Assembly: GCA_021432635.1 (NCBI GenBank)
Contig: MU270056.1
Coordinates: forward strand, 239,656 to 303,655
DNA length: 64,000 bases
Source of the DNA: Thozetella sp. PMI_491
Lineage: Eukaryota > Ascomycota > Sordariomycetes > Chaetosphaeriales > Chaetosphaeriaceae
Direction: 5' to 3'
In this document: positions 21,991 through 34,100 of the stretch, one piece after another
How positions within the stretch are numbered: the first letter of the stretch is position 1
Layout: every line of letters starts with the position of its first letter
Position numbers and translations under genes: made by a program
The notes under the pieces: model-generated
The model's input: the letters and a program-made list of their open reading frames with translations, nothing else
Database searches by the model: none
Told to the model about the DNA's origin: nothing

Positions 21991-24900
21991 AGGCAGAGCT
22001 CGGAAGAGTAAGAGGAGGAGGGGTAAGTGGGTGGCCGCGACGGAGAGGGCGGACGAGATAAAAAAAAAATAAAGGAGGGGGAACCCGTTATCGAGCGGTA
22101 GGGACCCCTCCTTTTTTGGGTGCAACTGCTGCGGGAGAAGGCCGTGCGACCCCCCTCCAAACCAAGCAAATGGCAGTCGACCGCCGTCTGCTCCAGCCGA
22201 ATGGGTTATGATATGACTCTTGGCCTTTGCGTTCCTCCCTAGCTGCGAGAGCAGCACAGGAGTGGCGTTTCTGCCTTGTCGATGGTGCACCTGGCTATCC
22301 GGACCAATGGTCGAAGGTCTCCCCCCCCGCTTGCGCAGCTTCTCTTTCCCGCCTCTTTTGGTTCTCGGGCTTTCCCTCTGAGCGAATAAAGGCGGACGTA
22401 TGGACGAGGCACGATGGGTGATCGCCCGGGGTCTGGCGAGCTGCTTGGGCGGGATCCAATGCAATGCAAGCAAGTGTAGGCTAGGCGTTGTTGGTTGGAC
22501 GAACAAGATTCGGCGCCGTCGGCTTCTCGTAGGGAAGGACAAGACAGCTGCGCGGCGATCGCTCGATTTTTTTCCCTTTCTTTTATATAAAGAAATTGAA
22601 TATAGGAGGGGGGCGGTTTTTGTCGAGTAGTTTGTGCGAGTCCCCCTGGGTGTATCGGCGTTTCTAGAAGGCTGGGAAGTGGGTGCTTATGTGTGGATGT
22701 ATTTGTGTGTGTGGACGCCTTCGTATGTACCAGCTGCTTGGTTGTGGAAACTCTAAAGGGTCTTTCGGCCTTGCCGTCAGGGTCTTGTGTGCGTGTCGTG
22801 TGTCGCTGGCCCGGGAGTTCGGTTCCGAGGCCTTGGTATATAACTAAAAAAGGAGAGGGGCTAAACAATAACCTGCTTTCTCGTCGACTCCTTAAAGGGA
22901 ACAGATAGGGGAGGGCGTAGACCGGGCACGATGAGGCCGCGTGGGGGGGTGGAAGGGGGGTCCTCTCTCTCCCCAAGATCTTTGGGTGTCTTTCTGGCCT
23001 GTCCAAAGGTTGGAACTCAATCCTCACGGGGCTCAGCTCGCCAACCGTGATGCCAGGCCCCGAAGCAGCGTCACTTTCCGGGGTCCGTCACGGGGTCGTT
23101 CCCGATGACGTTGCTAACGGTCCAAAACGGGGACCACCAAATCAAACGACGCCGATCGCCCAATGATGCCCACAGCAGCAAATCGCCCACCCAAAAACGG
23201 AATGGCCCGTTGTTTCGTCTTCTCAGGGCCAGTCCAGTTCTTGACAGCAAACAAGGCCCCCCTCAGCGCCTGTCCCTCTATGGATTCCTCCGCGTGCTAC
23301 CGTCGCTGTGGCTGTATCAGACCCGCACTCTGCATCAAGCAGACAGAATCTTGATCCAGAATCGCGGCCACCAGGCACCCGGCCGACCGCCCGCTGGGGT
23401 TGCCGAGGCTGTCACGCTCTTGCCCCTCGTTGTGTCTTGTCTTCGACAATGTCCCGCGTTTAGTCAAGTGACCGGCGCAGCCCGGACTCGATAGGACCCC
23501 CTTCTGTGGGATGACTGCGGCACCGGTTGGTCACTTGATGAGGCGACGTTGTGCCAAGGTGTAAGCAGACTCGCAGTACTATATGTGCCCTGGCCTGGCT
23601 GGCCACTTCGCCGATAGTTCGGGGAGAGGGGGGAGAGGGACAAAAAAACTTTAAAAAAAACTTGGTCTTATCTGCAACATACCTAAAAGGGTTTGTCTTT
23701 CTTTTCAATGGCCGTGCAACAGATGCATCCTTGTGTCACCGGCCTCTCTGCCGTGGCAACAACGCATCTCGCAACAACCTGTTGTAAATAAGCACGCCAC
23801 CCACCGAGCCGCCAAGGTTGTGGACAAGGCTGTCTTCACACTGCCTTGGACCGTTTAGAGGCTCCGTTTTCCTCAACAGCCCCTTTCCATGCTGTTGTTG
23901 CAGTCAACACGGGGCGGTGGACTCACCTTCGATACGCTGGCGCATGCGATTGGGCCTCTATCGCTTAGCAACCCAACCGGGAACGCATCCAACAGGTATC
24001 AGGCCTGTTGGGCAGGCACGCCAGCCGCCGCAATCTCCTAGAGGCAATGCCGGCGACAAGCAGACTACTGAGCGGCCGGCGGGGAAGGAGGCCATGGGGC
24101 GCTTTCTGCAAGTGCAAATCTAACGCAGCGTCCCTGGCCCCCGTCGCGTTTTCACACACTAAGTTGGCCGGACAAAGGCCCAAGGCGAGCACTACGGTAT
24201 TAGCTCCTGACCCTCTCTCACCGTCTCTTCATCTGACACCTTCAATGCTAGTCGCTTAGTATCGGAGACCACTTTAGCGAACTCGAGGGCTTCTGCACCG
24301 ATGGACGGTCTGGCCGAGCGCTCCAGGAGGAGCCTTGCAGCGAGCCATCTAGTCTCCTCGTCGATCTGTAGTTGACGGCGGGTACTAACGCACCGTCGTC
24401 CGTGAAGCACGAGGGGGAGACGTTTACGGCGGGAAGCCGTGCGCCTTGCATGCGCTAGAGGGTCTCTTGTCCTTCTAGCCCCTTGAAACTCTTTCTTTGA
24501 AAAGCCGCATAAGGCGCAGGAGGGCGAGAGCCATCTGCGGATACGTGCCGGGCAAGACTCATTGCGATGCGTGCCCGAGGCAGGACGAAGCCTAGAGTCT
24601 ATCTTCATGCCCAACAGCGCCTCGCCCCTCGCAACATCGGGTCCTCCTTTGTACCCAAGTGATTCTTCCCGAGAAGAAGAAATGTGAAGGAGGAAGGCCG
24701 GGCCGCAACGACCAAAAAAAGAACAAGCCCCATCGAGGGGGCCTGGGCTCAAAGGGAGGCATAAGTACCATCGCAGTCATGCGTATCGACCCACTTGGTT
24801 GAACGTCGACTGTAAGATAGTTCACTCAGCAGGGACCGGTGTGTGACGTTGCACTGCAAATAAGACGTTCCTACTGTATCGTAGTTCTCGACATGGCCGT

Positions 24901-26193
24901 GTTGTGATGGCCGAGCAAGGAGATCCCCGTCCCGGTAGACGCGGCATTGCGGGGGGTCACAAGAACCAAGGCTCTTGTCTGGACCCTCTCGTTCGTTCAC
25001 CATAGTACTCCCACAGACAACACCTTCTGCTCTGCACGCTTGGCTCGCCTGGAATGGACCTGGATGCCACGTCGAGCGTCTTAGAGGCTAATGTTTCGAC
25101 CGATGTTGCCGTGTCTGAGCTGCCAAACGAGGGGACCCCGGGCTGGGACCGCAGTCATGTGGGTCCGACGGGGAAACAAACAGGAGTCCGCAGAATCGCC
25201 CGAGGGGGGGGTTGTCTCGGCGGCGGGCAGGCCGAGCGCGCGGCAGGTTGTCTTGCTCCCCTCCGAGGCTGCCACGGCGATGGGGCTGGCCCGGAAGTGC
25301 GGAATATCGAGGCAAATAGGATAAAACCCCCCGATCGGGCCACCGTCTCCGCTCAAGGCTCGACAGCCAAAAGGAGGTTGGACGAGCTGCGGGCTGCGCG
25401 AAGTGCATGAGTGGTGGCGCGCACCACGTATCGTTCTCCATCTTCTTCTTACATATGATCCATAACACGCAGATGACTTGTCCGCCTATGCAAGTCGTGG
25501 TTACACCTTCTGTCCGGCTGCCCTCCACTCCGTCAAGAGGCGCACACGGAAGCCTAGAGCCATGCGTGGAGAGCATGAAGTCCGCGTCGCCTTGCAGCGA
25601 TTGCATTATGCCTTGCCGTGGAACTCGGTGAGATGCGAAGGATGTGTGGTCCCAACCTGTGGTATCAACAAACAAGAAGCTGATTCATGAAAGTTGAGTT
25701 ATGACGAGGTGGCTTAATGCCGCTCCAGTCATGCTCCGCTCGATCCGTGAGTAGGAGCAAGTATAGCCAGCCTTAGCGGCGGAGAATGCAGACCTAGACT
25801 CCGTTGTCACCATCAGCAGCTTAGAGCATCCATGGGCCCATGGTTTTCCGTTTGCATGTCTCACACTGAGCTTATAAGCACGTTGACAGATATACGCTAC
25901 GCACTTGAGATCGCATTCCTCGAGTAGGAAAACCTATCCGGCGAACATACATGCTCGGTACACCGCATTGTACTTCCAATATACTCGCGACGACCGGATA
26001 GAACTAGGTTGATAGCCTCACTGCGAGATGATAGTAAGTTTTGGCTCTACACGGTAGCCGTGTGGGCCACACCAGCCAGGGTAGTATAGCACCCTGATCC
26101 CCGTCCTCAGCCCCGGAAGGTAAATGCCCACGAAGGAAAAAAAGTGCTGATCATACTGCCCCTTCATCTTGGGCAGTTCTCAAGGGGTCATAA
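21991..26193. other. Long intergenic region
   Basis: About 4.2 kb between the DUF8035 leader and the end of the bleomycin hydrolase gene. Open frames here are short and mostly lack ATG. A minus-strand stretch at 24192-24390 has protein-like composition (see findings) but no recognisable family. Short A/T runs occur near 22060 and 23640. Nothing else was identified. Confidence 0.5.
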
Positions 26194-28390
26194 TCAAGCC
26201 AGCGAGCCCATTGGGTCCCACAGAGGGAGGACGACTGGCTTCTGTTTGAGCACGTCCCGCACCTCCTTCGAGAGGAAGCGGGGATCAACGACCGCCTGGT
26301 AGACAAACTCATCCATCCAGGCATCGGACATCGAAAACTGAGGGATTGTTAGCCATTTATCCCCCTCTGCCCAGTATTGGGAGCGGAAGTCCTGCGAGAG
26401 GTACTTTTCAAGCATGAAGTCGCCCTCAAAAGCTCTCACAGGAAGGATAAAGAAGGAAATTACTTGCCCAACCCTTGTCCCCAGCTGTCTCACCCCAGCT
26501 ATTCTGTACACGCCAGCGCACCGTCTTCCCGGTCGCCTTGTCAATGTGAACGGCCGTCAAGACCATGGCATGTGTCTATCCAACCTCTGATTAGCATTTA
26601 CTTCATGTAGGGTCTGGCCCCGGAGGTGGGGGGGCGTCTAGAACATGGCTCGAGAGCACTGCCTTCGAGATATAGTAAAGGAGGGAGAGAAGCTACGTAC
26701 CATTGCGCTCTCGCCCGTCCGCAGCCGTGCGGCTTTGTCCATTCCGAATGAGACGTTGAAGCCCAGCTCGTAGTCGATCAACTCAAGGTCCATGATGCCC
26801 GAGTCGCGATCTGAGAACTTGCCCACGTCTGATCCGAAAAAAATGGGCAGGCCAGCACGTAGCATCGCCACGCAAGCCTCTTTCAAGATGTCCATTGTTA
26901 CGCCTATGTATGTGATTCCGCGACCGCCCACGATGTTGCCCAGCCGGTCGACAGTCAACAGCGTAAGCGGGGCATTCCGAGGGTCGTGTACCAGGGAAAC
27001 CATGCTAGAAATAGTGTCCGATGTCAGGCGGAGTTGGCTGCTGTATATGTCCTTTGCGAAGGCAGTCGGGGTGAGTCTGACGATTTGTGCCTTGTTGGTC
27101 TTGTCGAGGAAGTTCCAGGAGAATTCCTTGTCCACGGGCGGCGGCGGGCCGAGGGTGACGCACAAGATGGAGTGAATCTCGCGAACCATCTTGGCTTTGG
27201 CGGCCGATACGGCAGCGATGTCGTGGGACTTGAGCATCTCGCGTAAGATGAGAGCATCTTCGCGGAGCTTGGTAAATATCAGGCTGTTTATAACACTACT
27301 GTTGGAACCTAGGATGTTGTTAGCTGTGAGTATTTCAGAAGTCCCAGAGAGGTTCAAGTCACGTCTCGAGGCAATAATTCGTGCCAGAGGTACGATTGCT
27401 CCCCGGAGTGTACTCGAAAAGGGAATATATAACACGAAAAGTACTTGCTATTGAAGCTCTCCGGGTAGAGAACCTGCCCGAGACACTTTAGCGATAGCCC
27501 TTTGCACTTCTCTGCTAGAGTAGATTATGGTCGAACTTACCTGAGGGACGAGGCCCCATTTCTCGGTTAGATTATAGACCATGTCATATTGGCCTCCGTC
27601 GGAGAGTGGCTCTCGAAGCATATGCTGTATTAGACGGGAATCCAGGTCCTCGTCGGCGGTTGCGATGATCTGTTCGAGGAACCAGTTGCTCCTATCCATG
27701 CCCGAGTGTTAGTAATACCCTAGAATGGAAGTTTCTGTGGCTACCCGGAGCATGTCTCAGGAGCAGGAACTCAAATACTCCCGATAGATGACGAAAATGG
27801 CACAAAGGAGCACGGGGGGACTGACTTTTCCAGTTTATCATAGAAGAAGAGGTAGGCTTGGCTAAGCTCAAACTCCGCGAGGTTATACTTCTGCATCAGG
27901 GCAACGCGAAAAACATTTGTGGCTGCGAAGAGCCAGCACCGTCCGCTAGCCCGCTGATTGGTGATGGGACCGCCCTCGAAGGGGATCTGGACGTTGAAGA
28001 CTTGCTGGTTCTGGATCGTCGCGCGGCGAGACGTGAGCACAGCGCGGGGGTTGGCCGAGGAGAGGGCCGAGAGGGCCAGCCTGGGAGCAGAGGGGCCGTG
28101 TAAGTCGTAAATACGAAACTCGGCTACAAACAAGGAGAGGGAGGAAGAGACCTATTCTTCGGGTCCTCCAGCAGCTTGTCCTGCCAGGCCTGCAGCTGCG
28201 ACACGGACAGAGACTCAGGAGATCGCGCTTTGGCAGCCGCCAGAGCCTTCTCGCCCAAGCCGGCACCGTCGCTTCCGTCTAGGACGTGGACATAATCGTC
28301 GTCGGTGTCGAGCTTCTGCTTTTCCTTCCGCAGGCGCGCAGGAGACGGGTAAGCCCCGTCGGAGCTCATCGTCGACGCAATAACACCCAT
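26194..28390 (-). CDS. Bleomycin hydrolase / cysteine aminopeptidase (peptidase C1B)
   Basis: Seven exons: 28390-28152, 28080-27826, 27691-27541, 27473-27449, 27308-26701, 26575-26468 and 26337-26194, giving 509 residues. This is the family of human BLMH and yeast Lap3: cytosolic, hexameric, papain-fold aminopeptidases with self-compartmentalised active sites that trim peptides and hydrolyse homocysteine thiolactone and bleomycin. The catalytic triad is visible: Cys in ITNQRASGRCWLFA with the oxyanion Gln just before it, His in THAMVLTAVHID, and Asn in VQNSWGETAGDKGW. The C-terminus ends VVLPLWDPMGSLA, the family ending that sits in its own active site. Introns 27448-27309 and 26467-26338 appear to use GC donors (GCAAGT), and exon four is only 25 nt. 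The first exon may be alternative, since yeast has an N-terminal extension. The family call is very secure; two splice sites are inferred from alignment length with human BLMH recalled from memory. Confidence 0.93.
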
Positions 28391-29335
28391 CGCGACAGGG
28401 TTGACAGGTTGCTAAGGTCCGTGTCTGTAATGAAGTTCCCGGCGGGATCGAGTCGACTTGATAGAGGAAGCGGGGATGTCGACAAGTGCAATGGGATAAG
28501 GTGAAGAACACGCGGGGTAGAAGGAAGAGACGCAAAGCAATGGAGCTTGGGGATGTATGGTTTGCTTATAGGAGACACGGTGGGTTAGGATGCCGACTCG
28601 GCCTCAGAGCACATTGGCCGTTTCTCGTTTGAGAAGGTGGTTTCGCTGGCTAAGCTGTCGTAGTGAGGGGATGGCCGACTCTCTTATCGCCAACCAACCC
28701 CGCTGGCGGACGACGAACTAGGGTGGCCGTAGAGGTTCTTGGCCCAATGACGAGCTTCGAGCTGCTGCCGCCCCCGAGCTACACACATCCAGCGTTGCCA
28801 TGTACATACCTGAAAATTGAATCTAACAGATTCGTTCTTGCTGATGTGCATACTAATGGGGATTGCAATCTCAATAGAGGTCTACAGCTTGGCTGTAAAT
28901 TAGCGATCATTGTATTACCAACTCCCCCCCCCTCTTTAACAGCCCCAATGTGAAGGCGTTGCTCTATTACTGGTACGAGATATTGCTACGGCGCCCCAAC
29001 GAGCGCATTTTCCAGCAAGTCATAGGAACAAATGCAGGCAAACACGGAATACTATGAGTCAAGGTGCTTCCATTAAAACCATGTACATGATTGGGGGGGA
29101 AGTACGTCTCCTATCTAACACTGCAGCTATCCGACGGGCTCCTTCGCATTGCCGACCGGCACCTGATATCCTGTCCCAATATCGAATTTTATCCAATCTT
29201 GAAAAATCAACACCTAGAAACATCATGTCCGGGTTCCCCACAACACCTCACAGATGCAGGGGGGCAGAGAGCAAATGCAAGGGGCTTATATCATGGTTCG
29301 TTGCAAGGGCATCATGACCTGAGGGGTCAGGTGCT
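28391..29335. other. Intergenic spacer
   Basis: Promoter side of the bleomycin hydrolase gene and 3' flank of HEX1. No gene or clear motif was seen. Confidence 0.6.
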
Positions 29336-30063
29336 TTAGAGGCGCGAGCCGTGGACAACCTTGAGGTCGACGGCCAGCTCGCGGCCATGGTCGTTGACGA
29401 CCAGGATGCGGACGCTGCCGCGGCCCGAGTCGAAGGCGTTCTGCAGGCGAGACCACAGGTTGGACTGGTCGATGACGGGCAGGTTCTGCTTGACATCGCC
29501 AGACTCGGTCATGGCGACGACGGTGCCATCCTGCAGGTCAAGAACGCGGTACTGCTTGAAGACGGGGCCGAGCATGGTCTGCACGACGACCGACGGGGCC
29601 GGGTTGGAGACGGACGATGACTCCTCGTGCAGCTGCTTGGTGAAGAGGTCGACGCCGAGGTACCGGTGCTGGCCAGTGGCGGCCGAGGTCGAGATGCGGA
29701 TGACCTGGCAGGGGCGGCCCTGAAGCATCAGGATGTCGCCCATGCGGATGTGGTGGCACGGGATGGTGACCGTGTTAGGGGTGTACGAGCCCTCGGCAGG
29801 GTAGCTGGGGCCGCGCGACTCGCGCACCTCAGTCACCTTGACGCTGTCATGGTGGTGGTGGTGGTGGTGGCCTTCGGGGTGCACAAGGCGGTCAGCAAAC
29901 TTGTGCAGGCCGTGGCGGAAGGAGTGGTAGTGGCCTGGGGTAGTAGGCGTTAGCCTAATGCTTGGTCCATGGGTAGGGGGAAGGGTGGTGGTAGACGATT
30001 GGACAGTGGAGGATGAAGAGGAGAGTGATAGGATAGCTTACCGTCCTCGTCGTAGTAACCCAT
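29336..30063 (-). CDS. hex1: Woronin body major protein HEX1
   Basis: Short form in two exons, 30063-30042 and 29934-29336, giving 206 residues. HEX1 self-assembles into the crystalline core of the Woronin body, a peroxisome-derived organelle that plugs septal pores after hyphal injury. The start MGYYDEDG matches the start of the Neurospora protein. A His-rich linker with seven consecutive His follows. Then comes the conserved core from TVTIPCHHIRMGDIL onward, an eIF5A-like fold of two beta domains. The protein ends in SRL, a peroxisomal targeting signal type 1. The intron has donor GTAAGC and acceptor CCCCAG with a GCTAAC branch site, and splits a Gly codon. The ATG at 30063 is the first ATG on this strand for nearly 1.4 kb upstream. 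A longer in-frame extension exists upstream and is entered separately. Confidence 0.97.
29851..29873 (-). repeat. CAC/His-codon repeat in HEX1
   Basis: A GTG trinucleotide repeat on the plus strand (CAC on the coding strand) that encodes seven consecutive His in the linker ahead of the HEX1 core. Confidence 0.85.
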
Positions 30064-31130
30064 CTTGGCTTTCTGGCTGGGGTTCTGGTAACGGGGGAAC
30101 TCAATGGTCTCCTCGACAACCTTGGTCTCTTTGTGGAACTGGGGGCGAGGGACAGAGGCGTCGACGGTGTACTCGTCAACACGAACGCTCTCCTTGAAGA
30201 CGGGGCGCTGGTGGCTTGGGGGATCGACGGTGGTGCCGGTCACGCGAACTTCCTCACGGTAGTTGGGCTGGAAGCGAGCACGGTACTCACGCTCAGCAAC
30301 GTCGATGGGAGTGTCGTAGGGGCGGTGGTTGCGGTCGACCTCAATGCGAGATTCAGAGTAGGTAGTCTGAGGCCTGGAAGGAAGAGAAAGTAAAGTGTCA
30401 GTCGAAGGAAGTTCGGGGGTGTTTTTTTTCTCGTTTCTTGGTCAACAAGGGACCGGGGTAGGAAATTGGGTTATTGGCCCCTGTGTCCAAGCTCCTGTGG
30501 GGGGGATGACCAAAAAAGAAACCCAGGACACGAATTGAATCGCCTGATGGCTAGCAGGCCCTGCAGGGGGGCTTGCTCAGGCGAGACGCGAGAATGAGAC
30601 CGCAGTGGCTTTTCTGTGCGTCGAGAGCCCCGGCCACCGCGCACGTAGACGCCGACGTCCAATGGGTGCCGATCCGAGCTGGAAAAGAGCTCGCAAACGC
30701 GGGGGGAAACAAACACAACAACAAAAACAAAAGAGCACACTGACCTGCGGAACTCTTCGCGGTGGGACGAGTGGTGGGTACCGGGACGGCGGTATCGCTC
30801 CTCTTCACGAGTGATGCGGACCTCTTCTTCGCTGAAGCGTCGCTGCTCTCCTCGAGGAGGAAGACCGGCTTGGGCTTGGAAAGAAGAGTATTGACCTTCC
30901 CGTCCGGCCTTGTTGGGGAGCTTGAATTCGACCTCCTCGTGGGTCTGGGTGGTGGTGGTTGTGGTCTTGTCGGCCTTGTCCTCCTTGTAGGAGGATGGGA
31001 AGACGGAGAAGGGGACCGGGACGCGGGCTTCAAAGTCCAGATTGACGACCTTTGCGGGCGCAGAGAGGCAGTCTTCTCGCGCAACCTTCCGAGTAACGAA
31101 AGGAAGACAAGAAGATCCCTCTTGCTTCTT
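30064..31130 (-). other. ATG-less N-terminal extension / 5' leader of HEX1
   Basis: Two stretches, 31130-30745 and 30373-30064, join through an intron (donor CAG|GTCAGT, acceptor TTCCAG) into one open frame of 232 codons that runs directly into the HEX1 start Met. The frame begins after a TAA at 31133-31131 and contains no Met codon. Translation is protein-like and charged, with segments such as VVNLDFEARVPVPFSVFP, RRFSEEEVRITREEERYR and YSESRIEVDRNHRPYD. An in-frame CTG at 31040 has A at -3 and G at +4, a favourable context for non-AUG initiation. No YAG acceptor lies between 31130 and the conserved-looking start, so an upstream ATG exon would need an unusual acceptor. From the CTG, the long protein would be about 408 residues. 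Long and short HEX1 forms are, to my memory, reported in other moulds. The start codon here is inference. Confidence 0.65.
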
Positions 31131-34100
31131 TTAAAAAGAAGTCGAAAGAAAGAGGAGTGTGGAAGACAGGTCAGCAACCTCGTCTTCTTGAACTCGGGTT
31201 TCTTGTCGATTTCTTAGGGGCAGGAGGGGCACAGGTTTGGATTTGTGGATGGATCTGAGTGGACAGAAAGAAGAGAGGAGGAGAGGGGAGCAGGCCGGAG
31301 CAGAAGCAGGCGCCACCTTCAAATATTGGGCGGCAGCGTTTCCGGGGAGCTCTGGCTTGGTTGTCTGGTTCGACAGGCCTGCCGGTGGGCTGCGGAGGCC
31401 AATGGGGAGTCGCGGTGGACAGCTTGGGTGTCAGGGTTTGAGTGCATCTGACGGCCTGGCTTGCCTGGCTCCGAGCTCTGTTTACATGGGTGGAGACCTC
31501 GTTGTTTATTGCGGTTCAAAGGAGCTTAGCGGGCCCGGTTTTCACCGCCGCAGTCCCCCCTGATTGATCAGCGGCCCGGCGCCAGCCCCCCCATGTCCAC
31601 CCCCGGCCAGCAAAGAACGCGTCCCCTTCCCACTCCACCCCCCGTTTTGGAGCTAGGAGCTGTGCCGACATGAGCTGAAGGCACCGCGTCTCATTCGACG
31701 GCCGACGGGCCTCGACCGCCAGGCCGATAGAGCTTCCAACCTTTCCAACCACCCCAGGAAACGAACGAGCGAGACGGGCGTGCTTGATTGCATGCGAGGC
31801 GAGATGATGGGAGAGTCTAGCAGCAGCACAACAGACCGTCCCAGCCCTCTCTCCGGCCGGGCTTCCTCGGTCCATTGGCATCATCAGCTGGGCTGGGAAA
31901 TTTGGCTTTCTGGGGGTGGGAGCCCCGATCCTGTTTTGTGCTGCCCAGAAACCAGAGAGCACCAGAGTAGCTGCTCCACTTCGTATTGTCACAGGCATAT
32001 GGCTCGACGCCACAACACAGTTTGACAGGCCCTCGCGGCCCTCTCTTGTTAACCTTCCGCTTTGGCGCCGAACACAGAGTGCACGCCGGGAGGCCACCGC
32101 GATTCAGGAAGCAACCTAGCAAGCAAAATGCCTCGTCTGATTCAAAGGCGCGAGAGCCCGGCGGCTTGCGATCGGCCTCTCCCCCATCCAGCATTGCCTT
32201 TTTCTCCAATCAAGGAGGAGGGGGTTGGATTTTTGGTGCATCCTGTCGTACAACCTCGACCGAGGCTGGACTTTGTTTTTATGCTTCATGTTCTGCAGAT
32301 TAAGGCACACCGGAGGGGAGATCAGCACGACCACCACACGTCTCTATTGGTGGCAGCCATGCATAGTCTCCCAGCCTCCCTGCTGCCGGGCCTGCACAAT
32401 TGAGGCATCTTCCATGCTCGTCAGCAACATCGTGGACCCTCGCCATTGGGCTTTCTCCCGCCTTCGGTTGACGCATGCCTAAATGCCCAAGAAACGAGGC
32501 AGGAGCTGGGCCTGCATTTGGGTTCATGGACAGGTATGTAATTGCATCTTCTTGGACCCAGCACGCCATCGCTCGAATAGCTTGCCTTTCCGTAGCATCT
32601 GTACGGAGCAATGTACTCCTTCCTCTCCAGTAGCTTCACCCACTAGGAAACCAGATGCCGAGGATCTCCAACCCAATTGCAGACAGTTGGCATGGCAACC
32701 TTGCCGCTGCGGGCGCTAAATCCCGGCCCGTCCGAGCCCCCCCTCCCCTGTCTCGGTTGTCACATGCCTGCCAAAAGGTCCCACTGCTGTGGGAGGGCCT
32801 CCGAAATAATGGCAGCCCCGATCTGTGCAGCGACGGCCGAGACATTATCTGGGTAGAATGGAAGCAACGAGCTGGTGCTGAGCAAATCTAGAGTGCCAGG
32901 TAATTGAAGCCGCTGCCTAAGTGGCGATATGTTTCCCGGCTGTCCTGCTTGCATGGTTCTCTATATGAATCAGTGCCTAGTGAGACGAGAATTTCGTGGC
33001 ACGGAACAAGGGTGTGCTGGCGTGAGGTGAATGTTCAACAGCAGCAACCACTTATATAGTCCTTGTATGGAGCACCAATGGGCTCTGCTTGGAAGGAGTG
33101 TAGAGGGCACAGCAGGATCACGATACCAAGCCTGATAGCAGCGTATGCCGTCGTATCCTCTTAACTTCCGCGGGACTATATCCGAGAAGGGCATCGCCAT
33201 CTATACGATACAGCTGCTCTCCAGTCGCCCACTCGTCTGTGACTTCATCGCGGTGTTGTTGCTACACTACGGGAATGGTCAATTGGCAGTGGATTTTGGT
33301 GAATTGATTAGCGTCCAAAGTCTGTGATGCCTGCATTGCGTGAACGGCCAACAAACAATGCTCGAGTGCAACAAAGCAACAAAACCGTCGCGACTGCAGC
33401 CATGACTTTTTGCAGATGTCGCAATATGACAGGAGACGCAGCTCTAGCCCTTGCGCAACAGAGCTTGCGACTGAACGCTCAGGAATGCCATTCTAGTTGA
33501 TATCTGACGCAGAGCCCATCGATCCTCAGCAGGTGCTTCATTGGCCTTGGTGAATGTCTCTCATAATGCTATTGTGGTTCGGTGACACGGCTGGCATTCT
33601 GGTTTCACTCAAGTGCTCCGGGTTCGATTCCAGTGGAACTCTTCTGGTTGCTTGCAGGGTAATCACATCTTTGAGACGGAATCAAGGGGACAGCGCATCA
33701 TGGGCAGTCCTGCGCGTTGCTCTTTCCTTTCACAAACAATAGCGCTTTTGTCCCTGTACCGAGACGAAGGCAGGAACCAACAGCCCTCACTTCGCCATTC
33801 GAGCGGGACCGAGCTCCAGACCAAGTTGCCAAACTCAGGGAGTCATCTGGTGTCCTCGACCCTCTCGACTCTCTCGATCCTCTCGACTTCCCAGACCCTC
33901 TCCTCATTACGCAGACACGAGCGAAAGACACGAAGGCAACCCGAAATCAAGGCTTCGCGGCGCAGCATCCATCTGCCTCGGTGTCAGTGCCGATGATGCG
34001 GCTACCACGAGACATCGACGACAGCGCTCCACCAGCCACGGCTAGCGAGATCGCCTTTTCCCTCATCCTCGGCGTCCTCGCTGGCGCCTTAGGATTCTGT

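Noticed and set aside
22239-23027. Minus-strand open frame of 262 codons upstream of DUF8035
   Set aside because: Pro/Ser/Arg-rich translation with no domain; it looks like a pyrimidine-rich promoter or leader.
25054-25410. Plus-strand ATG frame starting MDLDATSSVLEANV
   Set aside because: The first 30 residues look protein-like, but the rest is Gly/Arg-rich with no family, and it is overlapped by similar frames on the other strand.
33600-33660. tRNA-like T-loop (GGTTCGATTCC)
   Set aside because: The flanking five-base stem does not pair (two mismatches), and no acceptor, D or anticodon arms can be drawn around it.
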